Source: Naematelia aurantialba
Taxonomy: Eukaryota > Basidiomycota > Tremellomycetes > Tremellales > Naemateliaceae
Assembly (NCBI GenBank): GCA_021527695.1
Contig: JAKFAO010000001.1
Location: 1,612,001 to 1,676,000, forward strand
Length of the DNA stretch: 64,000 bases
Direction of reading: 5' to 3'
Both the position numbers and the translations under genes were made by a program. The notes beneath the pieces are model-generated. The model saw only the letters and a list, made by a program, of their open reading frames with translations, had not been told where the DNA came from and ran no database searches. This document shows positions 1 through 10,355 of this stretch, one piece after another. How positions within the stretch are numbered: position 1 is the stretch's first letter; each line of letters begins with the position of its first letter.

Positions 1-247
1 GCTCTTGGAAAGGGCTTGCTCCGTCGACAGCTAAAGCGGGAAACGGCGACGCAGTTGCCTGTGCAGCCATGGTTGACGCCATGTTCGCGAGCGGCGCGAC
101 TGCGGGAAGGTCGGCTAGAGGCACTTCAGGCGTGATGGGAGGGGTGATGGGCGCGATGGTCACACTAGACGAGAACAGGTTGGCAGAGGGTGGAAGGGAA
201 AGAGACTTGCGATTAGCACTGAGCGGTATAGAGTTGTACGCTGCCAT
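1..247 (-). CDS. N-terminal exon of an unidentified protein, cut by the left edge
   Basis: An open frame on the minus strand starts at the ATG whose complement is 245-247 and stays open to base 1. It begins MAAYNSIPLSANRK and is rich in Pro, Ala, Ser and Thr (TIAPITPPITPEVPLADLP), as expected for a disordered N-terminus. Upstream of the ATG, on the coding strand, lies a pyrimidine tract (complement of 310-332), common in fungal core promoters. No domain is visible in the 82 residues available, so I give no function. It could be a chance open frame, but the composition and the promoter-like tract favour a real gene. Confidence 0.5.
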   Translation of the reverse strand, partial: MAAYNSIPLSANRKSLSLPPSANLFSSSVTIAPITPPITPEVPLADLPAVAPLANMASTMAAQATASPFPALAVDGASPFQE

Positions 248-1599
248 GGTTCCAGACCGGGGGTGACAGAGCAAAGGACACGCTGGGCAAGATGGAATGG
301 AAGCCAGATCGATCGGCAAGAGAGAGAGAGAGTAGCGCGGGGTTTGTAGGTATGGGAGTTTGATGCCTAGCTCTGGTCGAGAACCTCGGGACCGGCACAC
401 TTCGAGTCATGCCTAGTCGCCGTGGCTAGCCCAGTCTGGTCGTGGGGCTGCTGCAAATTGACTCGAAACACCTCCCTAGTTCCAGTCTGAAAGACTAGAC
501 TCACCGTGTGACCAGTCGTCTATTTGATATATGAGATGACGCGCTCGAGTTGCCGAGTGCCAAGGATGCGTTCGAGGGGACTCCCAAAGGATCCCGGATA
601 AGCAACGAGTGACAGGAAAATGGCGCCTGTAATGTGCTGCGCTGCAGTGGACGCTACACTACGTGTGGTCGATATGCGAGATGCACCGGGCCGACAGACG
701 AGTGAATAGAGAGTAACGAGTCGCGAGTGGGATTTGAGTCGCGACGGCCAAAGTAAAAGGTTCTGCACAGACCGAAGGCGTTGACGTCGTCGAGATGGAG
801 TAAGAGGGAGAAAGGGGGGGTGGAGGGGGGGTTAGAGAGCAACGCGTCCCCGTCGATGTCTACTGGTCACGACTCGTAGGCAGACAAAGAGAAACAAAAG
901 GAGTGACGAACTGTCGAGCACCCTACGCGACCGGAGTTAAGAGGATGGTGGTCACGAGGGGGAACAAAGCGCCGTCTCGTATGGAAAGAGATGGCGTGTA
1001 TGAACTCTTTCGCTGCTTGCACCGAGATAGTCTTTGGTCGCGGGCCCAGTCTCCGTCTCTCTCTCTATCTCTCTGTCTGTGTCTAAGAGGACTGCTACCC
1101 AAAACTATAGACGAAAGGTCAGGCGTAGTTGCGAGGCGCCGCAGGCAAAGGGAGAAAGCAGGAGGGGAAGAGGTACAAGGTACTGTCGAGAGAAAGTACT
1201 CAGAGAGGAAGGAAGGAGGGAAGGAGGCGAGGAATGAAAGAATGTGGGAAGAACGGGAAGAAAGGGTCCTGTCCTCAAGGGTTTGGGCCCACGCAGCCCA
1301 CGCTCGAGGGCGCAGGAGCAGAGGGAAATCAAATCAGTGTCTACTCTTTTAAAGTTTTTTGGGCTTGTGTGTCGATCGTCGGCTCTCAAGCGGTTAACCC
1401 GGGAACAGCGTTTCAGGTTGACTAAAATGGCAGAGAAAATAGGCGCGCGAGGAGGATGACGCGCCGTGTAGGAGAGAGTGGAGGTCTCAAAACGTTCTAC
1501 TACTTTGCAAGCTGCCTTGTCGTAGGCGGTCTCTTCTTGGAGATACTTCCCTGGGTCTGGAAATACCGCACAGCAAGAAAATAGACTGTACCAGGCAAC
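248..1599. other. Intergenic region between divergent genes
   Basis: About 1.35 kb with no gene I can support. It holds several short purine or pyrimidine tracts: a GA run near 310-332, a CT run near 1055-1082, and a long GA-rich stretch at about 1140-1270. All open frames here are short and low in complexity. It probably holds the two divergent promoters. Confidence 0.5.
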
Positions 1600-4500
1600 A
1601 TGCCTCGGCGTCAGCCTTTTGACGAGTTTTTGAATGGTGGCCCAAGCTCACCTCGAGGAAGAGGAGGGCGTGGACGGGGCGGAGGTGGACGTGGTGGCTT
1701 CCCGGGTCGAGGAACTCCCTTAGGAGGTGGAGAGAACGCGCGTGGAGCTTTTCGGGGAGGCGCGAGAGGTGGAAGAGGCAGGACATTCGGCTCAGATTAC
1801 AGCAATGTTGGCTTTGACTATGCTAGCATCCAGAAGCAGGGGTACTCAAAGCTCGAAGGTGGGTCTGATCTCCGACATACTGGAATACGGCGAAGAAAAC
1901 GCTGACATGGGAGTAGGCTACAGGGTTCAGCCCAATGAAGCTGCTTCATCGTCAGATACTTTTCGAGGAGGAGGACGTGGCCGGGGTCGAGGGTTTGACG
2001 GACCTCGTCCTCCGTATACTCCTCGCGGAGGAGCACCACGAGGAGAATATACGGGCCCGTGGCAACTTCACTCCGTCTGGCGCTGCAACGCCTGTCACTG
2101 GGTTGGGATATCAAGGAAAAGGTAAAGAGCCTGCGCGAGGAGAAAGAGCCCTAGGCAAGTCGACTGTCGGCAAGGGTGGCGTGGTCTGGGGAGGAGGTAT
2201 GGCCCCACTGTTTATCAAAGCTGGAGAGCTGTTCAAAGAGGGCGAAGTGGATGTCATCTCGCTCGATCAGAGTGAGTCGACTGCTTCTTTCTTCTTCTTC
2301 TTCTTCTTCTTCTTCTTCTTCTTCTTCTTCTTCTTCTTCTTCTTCTTCTTCTTCTTCTTCTTCTTCTTCTTCTTCTTCTTCTTCTTCTTCTTCTTCCTTC
2401 TTCTTCCTTCTTCTTCCTTCTTCTTCTTCATACTTCATTCGTTTTTCTTTATTCTTCTTTCTTCTGTCATCCTTCATTCCTCATTCTTTATTGTTGGTTC
2501 TTGTTTCTTCACCTTCTCTCCTCGACGAATAGCACTTCCTCTTCACGTGGGGTCGCTGACGAGACTAGACGAACAGGTGCACATAGACGTCTTGCCTTTG
2601 TCAGACCCCTCTGCACCTCAAATGACGGATCTTAAGGACGACACTGAACTTGAGATTCAATGGCCTCAAGCTGCGGTGTTCCCTTCAACGTCCCCTGATC
2701 CAGACGACGACGAATTCACACAAGAGCAAGATCCAATACATGTTACGGGTCATCGCGTTGCAGATTTCCTAGCACGGGGATCCAGTCCACCACCGGACTC
2801 AGAATCTATCCCAGACGGCATATCTGAGATGGGGCCGGCAAACGAGGAAACAGAGACTGCGGCAGACCAGGACAGTGCTGTAACGGCCAGGGCTGTGATA
2901 GAGGTGGAAGAGGAGATATCGTTATTCTTCGTGGACACCGCACCTACTGCAGACGAGACAGTCCTCACAGCGTACGAAAGGATGGAGGGCGCAACTCTGG
3001 GCGAAGATAGACCTGAAATGGCAGTGACTGAGGATGAGAACATCGTATTTACCCCCAAGACGTATCGCGAGCCCGAGCCCATCACCATTCCGGTCCCTCT
3101 GCCACCACTGGATCATGCGCACCGAGATTCACGGACGGTCACTCGGGCGGATGAAGAGTTGATCTTCCGCGCTCAGGCTCGGCGGAACAAGAAGGCGGCG
3201 AAGCGGGAAAAGCGACAACAGCGAGGGAGAAGACCCCAAAAAGCTAAACGGCAGTCCGAACCGATCCATGGCTCAGACTTGGAATGGGGAAGCGACGGTC
3301 CACCACCAGCAGTGATGGATGTTGACGGGCTCGAGGAGCTGGACGACGATGCAGACGACGATGTGGCTGTTCTCAGGGACTATTTGGCTGGGACGCTACT
3401 GAATGCTAAGGATGAAGATGAGGATGAGGAGGAGGAAGAAGGGGATGGGGAAGACGCAGGCAGCGGGATGAATCCGACAAGTGTCGCCGATGGAGCTGGA
3501 GAGACCGGCGTGATCGATGAGCTTTCCGAAGGGGAGGAGGAGAACCAGTGGGAGAGTGATTCGGGCTCGGCGTCGGGCTCAATCGATTCGTCAGATCTCG
3601 ACGACTTGGAGGCGGCCCTCGTCCTAGATTCCGAAGAGGACGATGACTACGATGCGTTGTTTAATGGCAAAAGCGGGAAGGGCAAGGGTAAAGCAGCCGT
3701 CCAGGGCAAGGGCCGGGCCAAGTGGAGTGAAGAAGATGAAGGGGAAGACGATGGGGACTGGTTCATTCGTCACATGGAGGTGAGTGCATGTGAGGCCGGA
3801 GCTCACGGCCAGGCTGCTCTGAATGGCAATGAGCTACCAGCGTCCGAGCGCAAAGTGCGAGAACAGCTATTTGAGTCCATACATAACGGGGCGTTTGTGG
3901 AGGATTGGGATCTCGCTACTCGTTTGTCAACATCGACTTAAATACACCGGATTGCTGATGCTCGCAGAACCGGCCAAGAAGGGCAAGAAGAAGGACCGAC
4001 TCAAGGGTATCCCTGCAGAACTGAAGGCCCAATGGGAGAGCGATCGACAGAAAAAGGCTGCAAAGCGGACGCAGCGGGACATTGAGCTTGGCCGCCTCGT
4101 CGCTGATATTGAACGGCATATGCCAGAGTTTAGTCGTTCACGCAGTGCAAAGAGACAGACTAAGGCCCGAGCAGCAAGTTACGCCCACCTCATCCCTGCA
4201 TCAGCATCGGAGGTGGCAGATATGTTCGATATCGACTCGGACGACTCGGACGACTGTCTTCCAGCCAGTAGCTTGCCTTACCATCTCCAAAAAGTCGGAA
4301 AGCGGAACAAGAAGGCCAAAACGCTGGGATTGTTGCCGAGGAGTATGGCGGAGCTGGACTTGGAGGTCAAGGCATTCCTTGAGGATCCGGGACGGTCAAG
4401 TTATGCTTGTCCGCCTATGCCCAAGACGGAGAGGGCAAAAGTGCATCTTTTGGCGAACTGTTATGGTTTGGGAAGCAAGTCGAGAGGGAATGGGCATGAC

Positions 4501-5219
4501 CGTTTCACGTGAGTGTTGCGGCTCAACATACCGTCACATCATGCATCACGATCATCCCTCTGCATCATCATCATACCCCTGCCCATCACACATTACGAGA
4601 CGTCCTACATCTCTATCAGGGCCACTGCTTCCACACCGCGGCACTGCATCACCATCACGCCCATGTCTGAGGGTTTGCCCTCAGCGCTGTTTGCTCTGCT
4701 CTATCCGACAGTGTTTGGAGCTATGGTTGACCCCTGCAGGGTCCTGATCAAGACGTCCCGGACTGGACAGAACATCGACCAACCCAAGCTCGACCGCATC
4801 CTCGGCGCGTCCCACCTGGCCGGTGGAGGTTTCTACAAAGCCGTGTACGCTCGTGGCGGAGGCGGTAAAGGTGACAAGCGAGATAAACCCCGTGGAGCGA
4901 AGAAGCATGGTCCGCCAGAAGCGAGCGTGCGGCACCGCGATGGTGATCTGGTGGGACATGGTGCGGAGCGGATTGGTGAGGGGAATGTAGGGCATCGGTT
5001 GTTGAAGATGATGGGGTGGGAGGAGGGCGATCGGATCGGTAAGACGGAAGGGGGTTTGGAACAGCCGTGAGTACAAGCTTGAGTGGCGGTATGGGTCAAG
5101 CCCCGAGCACTGCACCGTTTAGGGGCAGAGAGGCTAGGGGATGAAGGCCAGTGGATGGTGCTGATGGATGCAGTATCATTGCAGTCGTCAAGAATACGAA
5201 GACTGGTCTGGGCGCGTAA
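1600..5219 (+). CDS. SQS1: Sqs1-like R3H and G-patch protein (splicing/ribosome-biogenesis cofactor)
   Basis: Fungal Sqs1 (Pfa1) is a G-patch activator of the DEAH helicase Prp43 in spliceosome disassembly and ribosome maturation. Seen here: an RG/GGRG-rich N-terminus (1600-1840 and 1960-2060), a long acidic middle, an R3H domain across the 4509-4739 intron (ending GHDRFT, then VLIKTSRTG), and a C-terminal G-patch (GHRLLKMMGWEEGDRIG, then AVVKNTKTGLGA) that closes at the TAA 5217-5219. Introns are about 1859-1916, 2272 to 2568 or 2586 (holding a TTC microsatellite), 3779-3841, 3919-3967, 4509-4739 and 5069-5171. The protein is about 940 residues. One base looks inserted in the CCC run 2056-2058, where the RG-rich frame changes. 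The family call is firm; exact junctions are less so. Confidence 0.85.
2287..2429. repeat. (TTC)n microsatellite inside an SQS1 intron
   Basis: A nearly perfect run of TTC units, followed by TTCTTCC variants, lies between a GTGAGT donor at 2272 and acceptors near 2568/2586. It serves as a very long pyrimidine tract in the intron. Read as protein it would give runs of Phe, Ser or, on the other strand, Glu. Confidence 0.9.
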
Positions 5220-5996
5220 GACGTTAGCCGTCGCGTGCGTCAGAAAGGTGTCAGTCGCGTGCGTCAAGGCCACGGTGACTGGACTGAAAGCGAGCGCGTC
5301 GATCGTAGCGTTGGTCAAGAATACGATTACTGGACTGGAAGCGGAAAGTGCTGGTCGTCCCGTAGACTGGCTTGGGAGAATGAGAAGGCGTGTGAGATCC
5401 CTCTGAGGAATCGCGGAGACCTCCAATAGAGGGGACTCAAAAAGCGAGAAGCCGGCAGAGAGGAGATTGACTGAGGCGAGGAGTACGCAGGAGGAGTTTG
5501 ATTCAGGCGAGGAATACAAGGCGTGGTCGGCTCTTTGAGCCTCACGTAGAGACATCATCAAATCATCCTGTACGAATCTTGAGCATGGACGTGTAAATAC
5601 TGCACACAAGTACTCCTTCCTCGGTCATGTCTGTCACCTCGGCCAGCCCAATTGGCACGCTGTGTGTAGGTGCGCTGTTTCCGTGGCGCCGTGCGACGAT
5701 CGGTCCAAGGACGCAAGGGACCACAACGCCGGCGGTCCAAGCGGACGCTGATGAGGCTTGCGTGGGCACGAGCCTCCCTCCCCATTCTCTCGTGGCGTGT
5801 GGTACATGTGCCGCCCGATTCGGACAGCGACACGAAGCGACGCTGTCGTGTGCAGAGTTGGGTGACGCTCGGGCTGACCTTGTAGGTCTTGTCGCTTTCT
5901 AGCAAGGACGGCATCTAGGCCGACATCGAGAAGACATCAAGAAGACATCAAGAACCACATCAAGAACGATAAAATCGCGCTCTCGACACGCTCGAC
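5220..5996. other. Intergenic region with decayed copies of the SQS1 3' end
   Basis: From 5230 to 5350 the sequence repeats the G-patch tail motif of the gene just upstream in degenerate form (see the findings). From 5400 to 5560 it is purine-rich, and 5900-5990 is GA/AT-rich with a repeated AAGAACATCA-like motif just before the next start codon. No convincing gene is present. Confidence 0.5.
5250..5347 (+). repeat. Degenerate repeats of the SQS1 C-terminal coding motif
   Basis: The last coding motif at 5187-5216 (GTCAAGAATACGAAGACTGG onward) recurs as GTCAAGGCCACGGTGACTGG near 5263 and GTCAAGAATACGATTACTGG near 5313. A weaker copy lies near 5240. The copies are in another frame, after the stop codon. 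Confidence 0.6.
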
Positions 5997-7181
5997 ATGT
6001 CAGCAACCGCGATGGCCGCCTCTTCGCTCCCACTCCCGATGCGAGATCCAGAGGCAGCTGGGCCACGCTCGGCTCAACCGGGATCGACCCTATCGGCATC
6101 ATGGGACGACGAGGTTGTGCCTGCCCTGCGCAAGCGTGAGTCGGTTCCCATTCACCGTCCAGTTCTCCAGGACCTATGCGTGTTCGGCCTGGACATGGTG
6201 CTGCCTCTGGAGACCTCTCCTTCTGGAGCTGGGATCTCGCCTGCACAGCGCACGAAGACGTGTGATAGCGTATGAATGCAACGCGCGCAACGAGTGTGCA
6301 GGTGTGCAGGTGGGCAGGTGTGTGGGTGTGCGGGTGCGAGCTGGAATGGCGCGGCTGGATATGCATATGCATACAGCATTATCGATATCGATCTGTACTG
6401 CGCGAGTCGAAAGTCGGCAAACGCCCGCCTCCACTAGCTTGCGTCCAACTCGCCTTGTTTACCCATCCGACTCATCCTGCCCATTCTCATTCTGCTCATT
6501 CTGCTCATTCTGCTCATTCTGCTCATTCTCCTCGTTCTCCTCTTTCTACACTTCCTACCTGTCTCTTGCTGTGGCCTGCCTGCCCTTGCACTTGTCGTTC
6601 TCTTTGGTTCACTGTCTTTGTTTCACCTTCCAACAGCCCACTTGTTCCACCTCGATCGAAGTCGCTGTAATCTTATGCCGTTATCGGTCGTCGGCATTGG
6701 TCGTTGCTGCCTGAAGCTGCTGAACGAATCTGACACCCCCAGGCCTCCATACCGAATCAGCCTACCTCACCAAACGTCTTTCGTCCTCCTTCCCTGACGC
6801 ATCGAGCCCTCCTCCTCCATCAACTCCGACCGCGACACCATCTTTGTCGACCCCGGCACCACCCTCTTTGTCAACCGCTGCACCACCCTCTTCATCAACC
6901 CCGGCTCGCACGCCTTTACCGTCGTCGCCGCCCCGGCCCTCCCGGATACCAGTATCCGCGCGCTCTCGTAGTCACAGCCGACACACAAACGGGAGCGAGC
7001 CACAGCGGTACACATACATGTCGGCAGAGCTCCTCCCGGCCGGCCGAGCCTCGCCAGTCCTGCGCGCAAAAGGCAGCTTTATCAAGAACGAGCTACCCCC
7101 GTTCAAAGTCCAGCGCCACAATAGCAGCGCAGGCGGCGGCGGCCGTCGGCGTGGGGACGAAGATGCCGATGGCGATGAGAT

Positions 7182-7214
<33 letters not shown>

Positions 7215-9244
7215 AAACGGCGACGATGACGAGTCTGTGACGTTCTGGGAGGAAGAGGAGGGCAGGCGGAGGCGAGCCGTTACGATGAGCGGCGAGGTTG
7301 GAGGGCCGCTGACTTCTGGGTCGGGGGCTGGGCCCAGTGGGTACGCCAGTGCCACTGCGGCTGCCGGTGCGAGTGGAAGCGGAAGCAGAGGGGGCAGCAG
7401 CAGCGATGGTAGAGCGCTGCCGCACGGTGCCGCAGCAAATGCGCGTGGTGGGGCGAGTGGGAATACCGGTTCAACGCGAACACGAACCAAGTCTGGAGGA
7501 GCTGGTTTGAGCCTAGGCAGCGGCCGACCACCACGGACCACCAACACCACTGCCCCCTCCCAAGGCCGCTCATCCAGCTCGCGCACGCCTGCTCTTCACC
7601 ACGCGGCGCCTTCTAACCGTTCCGCATCAACACCACTCCACATGTTCCCCCACTCGCCCTCGTCCAACCTTAATTCCAACCACTCGCATCCCAACACGCC
7701 GTCGGCTGGCCTGTCACCGTCTGGGCACACACCGTCTCGCCTTGGCGTCGCTGCGCACTTTGTGCCCCCTGAAAGCGCCTATACGCCGCCAAAAGGCGCA
7801 GACTGGGACGAGGTCGTCCTCCCTACCGTTGCGAAGAAGCTCGGCCTGACAGAGGACAGCCGGAGCAGGCACGCGCACGCGAACAACGCTGGCGGTCGTG
7901 GCGGATGGGACGGGGGCGGGGCGGACGATGGTGATTTGGCGGTCGAATGGGACCGGGACGGGACGCCTGTCAAGTGGATCAAGGCGGCGGCCGTGAGGCG
8001 GTTGGGGGGTGGTGGCAATGTGCAAAATGTGGGTCTTGGTTCCGATCTCAGCGAGCCTCCTTCTCCCTCTCTGTCTGCCTGCGTGTCATTCGTCGTCGCT
8101 TCACGGGCGACAGGCAAATCAGGTGCTCAGGCTGCACGTTGAGCCTCATAACACGCTTGAGCCTTGCACCTTGGGACCCACACATTGAGCCTCGCATCTT
8201 GAGCCCAAACTCTGAGCATCTGCAACTCCCACGTACTGACGACATCAGAACCCCGGCCTGTCCAACGACGACTTCATCCCCAAGCAGGTTTCCGCCTCGC
8301 CGGCCGGTTCGGCCTTCTCGCCGACCTTTGACATGTCGCCTGAAAACCCCCTGGCCCCGCCTACGCCGTCGCCTCGACCTGCCTCGACGGCCGGCCCAGG
8401 CGCCGTCGCCGGCCTCGGACCTCACACCCAGTCGCTGCGCACCAAACGGTCGGGGGAGAATATCGAGCTCGTGCCGATCCGCATGTCGTCCGCTCAGACG
8501 TCGTCCTTACCCGGCGAGCGGGACTGGGAACGCGAGCCTGGCCCTGGCCACACACCCTCGCCCGCCGCCGGTGCAGGCGGAGCTGCATACTCCAATTCCT
8601 ACACCCTCGGAGCACCGGTGCCGATGCCCCCAGGCTCGGCAGGCGGCTCGGGCTGGACGATCTCGCCGTCGCATTCCGCGTCATCGCTGTCGTCTCGTCC
8701 GCCTCCTCGAAAAGCATCATCATCAAACCTGCGCAGACCGTCACAGCAGACGCAGGGGCAGGGACAGGGACAGGGACAGGGGCTTGCACATAGACCAAGT
8801 TATCCCCAACTGCACCCTCAGTACTCGGGCTTAACAGGTGCTTTCGACTTTAACCATCCCCGGCCAGCGCCGCAAGTCGGCCCGTCGCAGATACGCACAC
8901 CCTCGACGAGCTCCATGCGCCAGCAGTATCAGGACCAAGACCAGGACCAGCGTCAGGGTCAGGGCCAGTACCGAAATCCCCATGATGGACATGCGCAGTC
9001 GCAGCGCCAGCCGGGGCCGGGTAATGACTACGACTACGACCAAGCCGAGGGGCACCACGGTCGGTCTGGTCCGGGCGATCAACACAGGATTGCGGGACAA
9101 CAACAGCAGCAGCAGCAGCAACAACAACAACAACACGGCGTGGCAATGGCGCTCGGGGATCAGCATGAGCAGCGAGTACCGGGGTGGAGGGCTGCGGGGC
9201 GCGACGAGGAAGTTGATAAAGGGTGCGGGTGCGTGATCATGTGA
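5997..9244 (+). CDS. Disordered protein with a C-terminal CaaX prenylation box
   Basis: I do not recognise a named family. Three exons join cleanly: 5997-6135, 6743-8028 and 8249-9244, giving 806 residues. Intron 1 is unusually long (607 nt); intron 2 is 220 nt. Most of the protein is Ser/Pro/Gly-rich and disordered, with an Asp run near 7180-7210 and a Gln run near 9100-9132. Conserved-looking islands are SAYLTKRLSSSF after intron 1, GSFIKNELPPFKVQRHNSS, and ESAYTPPKGADWDEVVLP followed by PVKWIKAAAVRRLG. The protein ends KGCGCVIM, so the last four residues form a CaaX box for farnesyl or geranylgeranyl transfer, with another Cys two residues upstream that could be palmitoylated. I infer a membrane-attached scaffold or signalling protein. 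Splicing and the CaaX box are clear; function is unknown. Confidence 0.75.
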
Positions 9245-9300
9245 TATGAGATACTGCCGTAGACGATACAACTTCGATACAGTACAATTTCTGGGTGCTT

Positions 9301-9382
9301 GTACCTGTTGTACGTATTGTACATGTTGTACGTGTTGTACTGTTGTGCGTGTTCTACATGTTGTAGATGTGATACACGTTGT
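9301..9382. repeat. Degenerate 9-nt tandem repeat, consensus GTACRTGTT
   Basis: About nine head-to-tail units with a TTGTAC core (GTACCTGTT, GTACGTATT, GTACATGTT, GTACGTGTT and more diverged copies) start about 55 bases after the stop codon of the CaaX protein, in its likely 3' UTR. Confidence 0.8.
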
Positions 9383-9615
9383 CCACTGCACATTGCTACG
9401 CGTAGCGGCGTATCACGGAACGACAAAGTCAAACCCGCATTGCCCGACCAGTCTACGCATTCGAGTGTCAGAGATGCACGATTCCTCGGAGCCGACTGCC
9501 ACCTAAAGGATCCACGAGAGACCACACCTTGCAAAGGAGACCTCCCAGGGCACCAACTCGTACGTGGGAGGCAACCGGAAGGCACCAGGCGGAGAAAAAC
9601 AAGCTATGGGGAGGA

Positions 9616-9642
9616 AGACAAGACAAGACAAGACAAGACAAG
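9616..9642. repeat. (ACAAG)n microsatellite
   Basis: Five consecutive AGACA/ACAAG units in non-coding DNA. Confidence 0.85.
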
Positions 9643-10355
9643 GAGAAGGAGACGGAGACGAGAGCACCGGGGTAACACAGCAAGGTAGACGGAGAAGCGA
9701 CACACCTCGCAACCCCTTCGCCCCCGATTCCGGTAATACGGAACCCCATCATTACTCGTGCGTCCTTAAACCGCCTCCTTAGCTCAACGGCTGAGATAGG
9801 CAGTGGGGCCGATACTCCCGCATCGAGGGGCTCTGGGGTGGTGCCGGCTGGATCCCAAGGAGCAGACCCGTTTCCGGATTACCCAGGATCGGGATCGAGA
9901 CTGACATTGATGCCGTGGTCTGCCCGAGGTCGGCGGCGAAAGCGGGACTGGTGGCGGGCTCGGGGTTGACTGTGGGGGCGGAAGTTGCGGTGGCCATCTG
10001 CTCGATGGCTCGTCGTCACCGTCCCGATGTGATGTACTGACCAGAGTCCTATCTCGCAACGCTAGAGTCCTCTCTCGGAGCTACCCTCGCAGTGGAAATA
10101 TAGATGGGCGCATTTTCCGACCGAGGCGAGTCGACTGCCCCACGCTGCACCGAGCTTGAAAAGAAGCATACATACGTCTGTGCTGCACAAGCAGAGGTCC
10201 GTGCGCTGAACAGTATACTAGTATGAGCTGCAACCTTAGAGACGGATTGTGCGCTGGTGCTGGGCTCGTAGAACGAGGAGAGAGATGGCACTCGACAGAG
10301 CGGTCAACATTTGTACCATTACAAATATGCATGTACACCTATGCTGACCATGGCA

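Larger units (their letters stand above)
9245..10355. other. Intergenic region between convergent genes
   Basis: Holds a degenerate 9-nt tandem repeat (9301-9382) and an ACAAG microsatellite (about 9616-9642). A 72-codon minus-strand frame (9779-9997) begins MATATSAPTVNPEP and looks mildly protein-like, but I cannot connect it to other exons. Confidence 0.45.

Noticed and set aside
2151..2477. Minus-strand frame made mostly of Glu
   Set aside because: It is the complement of the TTC microsatellite in the SQS1 intron; no flanking coding signal.
2176..2532. Plus-strand poly-Ser frame
   Set aside because: Another reading of the same microsatellite; the true exon ends at the GTGAGT donor at 2272.
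5558..5914. Overlapping frames on both strands
   Set aside because: No codon bias, domain or splice pattern; probably 3' flank and promoter DNA.
6272..6714. Overlapping frames rich in Ala/His/Ser or Cys/Phe
   Set aside because: They lie in the 607-nt intron of the CaaX gene and come from its CT-rich repeats.
7093..7586. Long Ser/Pro-rich minus-strand frames
   Set aside because: Shadows of the GC-rich CaaX gene.
9776..9850. TTAGCTCAACGG resembling a tRNA D-arm
   Set aside because: No T-loop GGTTCRA, anticodon stem or acceptor pairing follows.
9779..9997. 72-codon minus-strand frame starting MATATSAPTVNPEP
   Set aside because: Mildly protein-like, but no matching exons or conserved motif; could be a small gene, not supportable.
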